Shown piece after piece: positions 57,612 through 64,000 of a stretch of 64,000 nt of DNA. The position numbers were made by a program, and so were the translations under genes. Numbering within the stretch: the stretch's first letter is position 1; every line of letters starts with the position of its first letter. The notes below the pieces were generated by a model, which had not been told where the DNA came from, made no database searches, and saw only the letters and a program-made list of their open reading frames with translations. Source of the DNA: Diplocarpon mali (lineage: Eukaryota; Ascomycota; Leotiomycetes; Helotiales; Drepanopezizaceae); contig JAENRP010000040.1 of NCBI GenBank assembly GCA_024741835.1, forward strand, positions 156,298 to 220,297, read 5' to 3'.

Positions 57612-59790
57612 TTAGCAGCTGACCTTCTGAACCTGGAGATTGCCGAGTCCCAGCAAATCGTTCTCGGTCAGAAAAAACCCTCTGGATGTCGCGCGTCGAG
57701 CTATTTTATTGGAATATTCGGTTGCCTCGATAGAGAGTTTGTCCAGGTAATGCTGATTCATCTGGCGTCCACATGTCAACGCACTGCTCTCAATGAGGCT
57801 TTTGTGCTGAAGGTCTCCGATTATTGACTTCTCGTCCGGAGACTCATCAGAGCTTAGACTCTGAATGATAGCTTCGAACTGTCCCAGAAACTCCGGATGT
57901 TCGGCCTTTATATCTTGTTGTAGACGAGTCAACTGATTCTTGATCCAAGCCATGGCAGATCTCTCGTCTTTAGTGGCCTCTTTGATCGCTATGAGCAGGT
58001 TGCGTTTCAGCCAATTTACAGTATTGGCGCAGCAAATCTGGTTTATCTGGGCCATCTGATATTTTCCACCCCTCGCATAGTACATGCTCTGTGCGCCCTC
58101 GACATAATTTGCAGCCATCGTTCGCCAGAAGACATCCAGGCGGGTTCGAAAGTTTATTTTCCGGGGCAAGCCACTGAAGAATTGGAACAAACGTATCCTT
58201 GATATGACACATGCGTCGGGGTGCAATACTTGCTCCATGGAAAACGGCTGGACCGTCCTGATAGTACTGACTTTGACTGCCCTTACATTGATGTATAAAC
58301 CACCTTCCTGGCTCTTTACTACGAGCAATTTACTCCAGGGTCGTATTGGGCCTTGAGACTTATTCTGGACAGACGAAAGCGCGAAAAGAGGAGGGGGGGA
58401 GCAAGATGAGTAGTCCGGGGCCCACGACACAGCCCAGTATGAAGGCGACAGGTTCAAAGTTCTCGTCGCGATGCTGCTCTCGAAGTAATCGGCGATGAGA
58501 TCGAAATTTCCGGTCGAGTGTAATAACCAAGACGTGAAAGTGGCACGCAACTTAAAGTAGGCAACTCGATAATCTGGATATAGGCATTCTTCGCCAGCGA
58601 GGTCCGGATGCCACATCAGCACGATTCCAAGAAGCGAGTTTATCTGGTCCCGGGGGTCGGTACACCGCAATTCTCTGCAGGAGGTAGCTAGAAACGCAAA
58701 TGTATGAAACGCACGGGCAAGCGGATTGTGGATCGATCGCTCGTCTTGGATGGGGATAGAATCACGGAAAAAGTTCCAAGTCCCAAGTTCCAACGCCCAT
58801 TTGAAAGGCTTCTTCTTGAAATACCGCGCGATGCGCGAGGAGACTTCTCCAGACCAACCACGCGACAAGATCAAATCGGCAACAGCTACAGCTCTCTCTA
58901 ATAGGCCGGGGAATTAGTTATTGCTTTCCGACGAAGAAAATTGAAGGGAGGGGAGGGTCTTTTAGTCAAAACGCGGTGACTCTGAGCCACGATTTGGGAG
59001 CCCGAGAGGAAATACATCGAGACTCGCGGAACTTACCCCATGCGACAAAGGTCTCTCCACACAAGATAGAAACTCTCTTTGCAAGAAGAACTTCCGGAAC
59101 CGACCAAGCCCGAGTAAACCAACGACAGTTCCGGTAGAAGTATGCGAGATTGAGTAGTTTCTCGAGCGGGAACTCCAGCCCTTTTGCTGTCCAGAGCTCA
59201 TATATACGCATGTCGAGATTCACGAGATCGTCTTTGATATCCCACCGGTAACGTGAATCGGCAGACGGACTTGCGACACTAGGCAAAAGTTGCTCCGTGG
59301 CCCAAGATAACTCTTCTATCCCTCTCCTGTGAGGGCCAAGCCAGACGATGACTTCTTCTGCATTTGAGTAGATATCTTTCATCTTCAAGGCCTGGCTGCT
59401 CCTCTCATCAATATTACCGTAGTCGATACAGACGCCATGGATCCAGATCGGCCCAGTGACATTGAGCTTCTGCAAAGTCTGCAAGGCATCGAACAGGTTT
59501 CGGGTGACAGGTATTGACTTGCCGTTACATACGATCTCAGACATAGGCTCAGGGGGGTTTTCCCTGTCATCATCGTACAATTCTCGATATGGTCGACTCG
59601 ATGTGTAAGACAGAGCTCTGAACTTGGATGATTTTCTGATTTCATGCACTTCGATAGAGGCGTGGATGACAGGAATTTTAATTCCGGGCGATGAAAGGCT
59701 GACGTATTCGGCCAAACGGAGAAGCCGGATGTGATCCTGTGTGGGAAGAGGCTCAAAGGTGAATTGTGGCCTTGGTATGGCAGCCGACAT
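57612..59790 (-). CDS. Heterokaryon-incompatibility (HET) domain protein, divergent
   Basis: HET proteins trigger cell death or growth arrest when incompatible fungi fuse. Two exons, 59790-59037 and 58897-57612 with a 139-nt GT-AG intron, give 679 residues. The ATG chosen (MSAAIPRPQFTFEPL) precedes the common HET opening (EPLPTQDHIRLLRL); an upstream in-frame extension begins only at GTG. The domain occupies residues about 55-245: FRALSYTSS (usual ALSYxWG), GPIWIHGVCIDYG (usual WIDAxCINQ), AEEVIVWLGP, and RWFTRAWSVPE (usual RxWVxQE). Box order is normal but several signature residues are replaced. The 430-residue C-terminus has DPRDQINSLLGI, common after HET domains, then helical sequence without a recognisable NACHT, ankyrin or WD module. 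It may be functional with altered specificity or under relaxed selection. Confidence 0.85.
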
Positions 59791-60599
59791 GATTTCTCTA
59801 GTACGAAATATATATGTAGATGTGACGATGCTCTGCGTTATGTATGCAGACTCCACAGTGGATTTGACGTGGGATAGGAAAACGGGGTGGAAAAGCGCTC
59901 TTATCTGGATAATCGCTTGACGTATGTTGATGTTTGAGAGTAACTATAATAAAGACCCGAGTTAAAGTTGCTATCCTGATAGAAGTATGTTACTGTTTCG
60001 ATGATAGCTCAAAGAAATATGAAAGTTGGTTTGAGAAAAGCGCTGGAGGGATACAACTGCCTGGTATGAGCGGGTGATAAGACGAGGGAAAGGGCGAGGG
60101 AAAGCGAAGGGCGAGGTAAAAAGCGATACTTAGGCTGCATCAGAATCCCAAACGCAAATCAGCGCGAACATTCTGCAGATATGAAATCTAAATCCCAGAA
60201 TACAGGAATGGGAGTAATATCGACGTCTTATTGCCCTAGAATAGCGATTTCGCCGGCACCAGGCAAGACGCACAAGTTGGAGTATTCGACCTTGGAGACC
60301 CATAACATGGGATAGCATAGGGAGGGTTATGACTACCAGATCGACTATAATATCAGAGGTTTAGACTCATCACCTTGCTTCTCTTGCGCCGGCGCCGAGT
60401 AATCACACCCCTCCCCGTTTGCGATTTTTGGCCATGAGCTGCCTGATCCCAGTGAAGAGATTTCCATGACTGAGGATGCCACAAGTATCTGTATTTCTCG
60501 AAATCAGCATTTGCGTAGTGCTTGGCGTTCTTCATCCTCCTCGTGGTTTCGTAGATGAGTGCGCGGTGGAAGAAGATGAAGCTGGAGGACGTTGAAATC
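59791..60599. other. Upstream region of the HET gene
   Basis: About 800 bp with no supported gene. It contains the divergent 5' flank of the HET gene and ends at the AAATC target duplication of the solo LTR. Confidence 0.4.
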
Positions 60600-60696
60600 T
60601 GTTAGAATATACAAGGATTGGCTTATGTAATCGTACCTTGTATATAAACTCCTGCAGCTCCATAGAACTCAGAGTCTACGCCTCTAGATTCTGTCA
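60600..60696 (+). repeat. Solo Copia LTR with intact target duplication
   Basis: 97 bp beginning TGTTAGAATATACAAGG and ending GATTCTGTCA, flanked by AAATC on both sides (60595-60599 and 60697-60701). Read in this orientation it matches the start and end of the Copia A LTR as transcribed (TGTTAG...TGTCA), with a diverged middle, so it belongs to a related family. No internal sequence follows, which points to LTR-LTR recombination. It shows no RIP. Confidence 0.85.
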
Positions 60697-60701
60697 AAAT
60701 C

Positions 60702-61982
60702 AAAGCCTTTAGCGAGGTCTTGGCTGCCATACCCTTGAAGAACAGCCTTTCACTTTGTGACGACATCGATAGAGCATATATCCCTCAGCATTCTTTGTTC
60801 ATGGCGCTTCTAGTCTGATTAATTGGTCTTGAGGCTGGGTCTCCTGGGACCTCATCGTTGCAGGAACCCAACACCTGGAGCTCCTGTTCCCGCCATGACA
60901 TTTCGTGAGGGATTGTCGTTATGGTCAATAACTATGAAGTAATTGTAAGCCGACTATAGACATATATATAAACCTGTATATGTAATCATAATAACTCTTC
61001 AGCCAGTTTTGAGCTACTGATTAAATACGTAGATGTGAGTTTCAAATCAAAATAAAGTTATTCTGTAGTCATGTGTACCTCTTTCTTTTCTATTTCTGAT
61101 AAGTAATTTCGACCTAGAAAACAGTACATAATCCTACGATTACACTAAAAGTGGGAAAATTACCGACACAAGGGGGGTATCAGATTCAAAGTAGTCATTG
61201 TTAGTTTCAAATCGATAGAGGCGTCAATCAGAAAAAGCGGCGAGATAGAGGTCTAACAAAAAGGGTATCAACGAAAGTTTATCAATGCAAACTTTAGATT
61301 GATAGAATTACTATATCAAGAGACTTCACAAATCAGATGAGTATGTTTTAATAGAAAGAATCCTCCTAATTTATCGGTAATGCATCTTTACTAGGTTTTG
61401 TGGTTAAGATACATTTTCGCTTTTGAAAAATCATCACTTCAGAAAAGTATTGTGCCTTTTCATAAATACTTCATAGCCGCTTACGTTCACTTACAGCATC
61501 TTTCCATCCATCACATAAGAAAATACCCCATAGAAGAGTCACATCTCCACAGGCATTCTCTTTTCTAGCCGCCGCCTGCGAGAAGTAGTTAGTCCAAAGG
61601 CCTATCAGAGACTCTTCTCACTTCAAGAACCGACTTCGCCAGCCTCGTGCGCTGCTTGGCTAGAATCCGCATGCAGAAGAGTCCAAGTGTTCAGGAGAGG
61701 CTCTCTTGAATTCGGTTGTTTTCATCGGAGAATGCGTAACGTTGCCATCACCCGAATCGTTGAAGCGAAACCGCAATGAAAGAAAATGAAAAAGAAAATA
61801 ACAGAAACAAAATTCGGATTCGTAAATTCGTCATGTAAACCAACTAGAAGCTGGCTATCTGGTATCATCCGCCCTGCCATTCAGAACCCAACGCCCAGGA
61901 GACATTACCATCGCTGCAAGCGCGTCCACTAACGCCCGACCTTGCTAACCAACTCCAAGAACAAGAACGCGGCTCCCCCCCC
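60702..61982. other. AT-rich intergenic region
   Basis: No open frame of note and no motif. The last 200 bases are likely the 3' UTR of the GH76 gene. Confidence 0.45.
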
Positions 61983-63203
61983 TCACGACACGCACGCAGC
62001 GCCGACGATGGCATCGAGCGCGCTGCTCTGCGTCTGGATGGTCGCCTTTCCCGTGGGCCCGCTCCAGACCAGGCCCAGCTGGTTATTGACCTGGTTGAAG
62101 GCCCAGATGCTGTCGGCGTTCTTCCGCAGGAAGTCGACGTAGACGGCCCGCGTCGCGGGCGGCAGCACGACGGCACGGTTCGCGAGGAAATGGATGCCGC
62201 GGCCGAAGATGCCCTTGAACTGCTCCGTGTCGGAGTTGCAGCCGCGATCGCACGGATCGGTCAGGATGCCGTCGGCGTTGGTGAGGTTGCGCAGGGCCGC
62301 CAGCGCGATGGTGTTGGCCAGCTCGTTGTACCGGGCGTCGCCGGTGGACCAGGTCATCTCGGCCAGGCCGGCGAGGATGATGCCCTGGTTGTAGGAGAAG
62401 ACGTGGGTGCCGTCGTTCTTGCAGGTCTTCAGGTCGAGGCCGTTGTTGATGAGGTTCTGCGCATTGATGAGGCCCGACTGGACGAACCACTCGTAGGCCT
62501 TGAACGCCTCGTTGAGGTAGTAGCCCCGAGACGGGGTGCTGGGGAGCCGGTTGGCGAGCTTCGCGGCGGCGGTCAGGTAGAGCTCGTTCTCGACGGCGCC
62601 GACGCTGGTGTGTGCCTTATCCCACCTGTGCATTGTGTTAGACCGGGAGGGGAGGAGTATATTCACTTGCGGGCAACGGGGAGACGCAGAGACGACTGAC
62701 CAGAGCCCACCGCAGGGAGAAGCGCCCCAGGCCTTCTTCGCGTCCTCGAAGATGGCCGTGGCCGTGTCGAGGTACGTGAGGTTCTGGGTCACGTCGTAGA
62801 CCTTGATCCAGGCCAGCACCCACCACAGCTCGTCGTCGTAGAAGCCGTTGATGAAGCCGGGGAAAGTCTTGGGGGCCATGGCCAGCGTCGTGGGGAAGAC
62901 CTGGTCGGTGGTGCCGCGCGCCATGTGCGGGAAGAACTCGTAGAAGTCGGCGAGCATCGTCACGACGTTCGCGCTCGGCCACCATGCATCCTGCCACAGG
63001 CCCGTGGCCGCGTCGTACCAGACGTGCATCTGGTTGATGCCGGCGACGGCGTAGGCGACGTAGTCGTTCTTCGAGGCGCGCGAGGTCAGGTGACGCTCAC
63101 CGATCTGGAAGAACTGAGCTTCGGGTAGAGACTGTGGTGCGGGGAGCGCGTGCAAAAGAGTGACAGCCACGGAGAGCAGCGCGAGGAGCGAGGATGGCAA
63201 CAT
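61983..63203 (-). CDS. Secreted GH76 family protein (endo-alpha-1,6-mannanase-like)
   Basis: Family GH76 acts on alpha-1,6-mannan of fungal walls, by hydrolysis or as a transglycosylase. Exons 63203-62701 and 62625-61983 flank a 75-nt GT-AG intron and give 381 residues. The true start is MLPSSLLALL; two codons upstream is only a GTG. A signal peptide covers residues 1 to about 22. The catalytic Asp pair is in GFYDDELWWVLAW (residues 123-124). WW at the splice join (CGGLWWDK), THVFSYNQGIILAGLAE and the C-terminal GPTGKATIQTQSSALDA are typical of the family. The C-terminus ends CVS without a hydrophobic GPI signal, so the product is probably soluble, unlike Dfg5/Dcw1. GC is high and codon use strongly biased to G/C endings, suggesting good expression. 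Confidence 0.92.
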   Translation of the reverse strand: MLPSSLLALLSVAVTLLHALPAPQSLPEAQFFQIGERHLTSRASKNDYVAYAVAGINQMHVWYDAATGLWQDAWWPSANVVTMLADFYEFFPHMARGTTDQVFPTTLAMAPKTFPGFINGFYDDELWWVLAWIKVYDVTQNLTYLDTATAIFEDAKKAWGASPCGGLWSVVSASPRCPQVNILLPSRSNTMHRWDKAHTSVGAVENELYLTAAAKLANRLPSTPSRGYYLNEAFKAYEWFVQSGLINAQNLINNGLDLKTCKNDGTHVFSYNQGIILAGLAEMTWSTGDARYNELANTIALAALRNLTNADGILTDPCDRGCNSDTEQFKGIFGRGIHFLANRAVVLPPATRAVYVDFLRKNADSIWAFNQVNNQLGLVWSGPTGKATIQTQSSALDAIVGAACVS

Positions 63204-63296
63204 ACTCACGCACTTCTACAGGACATTAAAAACAAGAGAACGAACGAGAGAAGCGGCTTCAGGCCTGGCGTCGTCCCGTAGCAGCTGCGGGAGGCT

Positions 63297-63303
63297 CTTA
63301 TAC
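63297..63303 (-). promoter_or_regulatory. TATA-like box of the GH76 gene
   Basis: GTATAAG on the minus strand lies about 95-100 bp before the GH76 ATG, a normal distance. Positional inference only. Confidence 0.45.
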
Positions 63304-64000
63304 GGACGCTCTGCACCGCCCGCCACGGCGGCTCCGACATGCCATTGCAGTGGGAATTAAGGACATCTGGGTAGATTGGCGTGTTTCTCTCCATCATTAG
63401 GGGCACGAGCTTGACAGCCAGCCATGGCCGGCCGCACTGGGCCCCCAACCCGTTCAGTTTCGCATTGTAAACACCCCGTAAGCGAGGTGCCGGGATACGT
63501 CGCCAGGGTTCGGCGCATAACGTTCATCTCATGGGGGCCATGGGCGGCGTGCTCTCCGCAACTAAGAAGACCGCTTGCTCATCGAGTGCTGCTGGGCAAG
63601 CAGGGACGTACCTTAGATCCAGCCCGCCCCTGACGGAGATCATGATCGATCGACATCTTCCTTGCGGGGGATCAGAGACGGGGAGTCAATATTGACATCA
63701 ACCAATCTTGACCACCTCGCGCATGCCAGCGGTGCAGCAATCCGTCAAAACTCTACGATCTGGAGTTTTCGGCAACCCAGATGAACACGGCTGGGTGGCT
63801 TTGCCCGCCGAGAGACGACAAGTGGGAGTGCACTTGCAATCTTGGTCCGGTTTTAGGGGGTGTGGTGGTGCACTGCCGCCAGGAGAAAGGTGAAACGCCC
63901 TGCGGATAGGAATACCTGCCAGATAATGCGAGGATGGAAATCTCCTCGGGTTTAATTCATACGGATGAGAGCATAATAGCCTATCCGCTTCTTCTCTTAC
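63304..64000. other. Upstream flank of the GH76 gene
   Basis: About 700 bp of moderately GC-rich DNA to the window end. Short frames have no motif, and no partial gene enters from the right edge that I can recognise. Confidence 0.45.

Overview
The window looks like chromosomal DNA of a filamentous ascomycete (Pezizomycotina, probably a Sordariomycete). The evidence is short 42-145 nt introns, a lone 5S rRNA gene outside any rDNA repeat, a HET-domain incompatibility gene, secreted GH18 and GH76 cell-wall enzymes, and a 20 kb AT-rich block carrying the C-to-T/G-to-A signature of repeat-induced point mutation (RIP).

Layout. 1-27.6 kb is gene-poor. It holds a MITE-like foldback (4.5 kb), a small Cys-rich ORF (4.8 kb), a six-exon D-2-hydroxyacid dehydrogenase (7.4-8.8 kb), a damaged tRNA-Ser(UGA) (10.2 kb), a pseudogene of the ATX1 copper chaperone (14.1 kb) and a secreted GH18 chitinase with a CBM18 module nested in its catalytic domain (22.8-24.2 kb). 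27,582-47,831 is one compound transposon block. A minus-strand Copia element (124-bp LTRs, target duplication AGAAG) was split by a second, plus-strand Copia element (299-bp LTRs, duplication TTATA) and by a plus-strand Ty3/Gypsy chromovirus (about 260-bp LTRs, duplication GAATC). All three are full of stop codons from RIP. GC content returns to normal right at the outer target duplication.

47.8-64 kb holds an SCP2/SCPx-type thiolase, a variant 5S rRNA gene, a gene with a TALE-like (KN) homeodomain fragment followed by repeated acidic-hydrophobic motifs, a decayed TDT/malic-acid-type transporter, a divergent HET-domain protein, an intact solo Copia LTR with target duplication AAATC, and a secreted GH76 alpha-1,6-mannanase-like protein.

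The genes do not form an obvious pathway or biosynthetic cluster. The window reads as an accessory region: a few intact metabolic and cell-wall genes among pseudogenes, relics and transposons. I found no CRISPR array, bacterial-type operon or clear novel defence system. The strongest unusual signals are the reciprocal mid-LTR RIP boundaries in both nested elements, the unexplained 1.7 kb between pol and the 3' LTR of the inner Copia element, the acidic repeats linked to a homeodomain that seems to lack its third helix, the ATX1 pseudogene cut next to its metal-binding motif, and the variant 5S gene. Exon boundaries were read by eye and have no transcript support.
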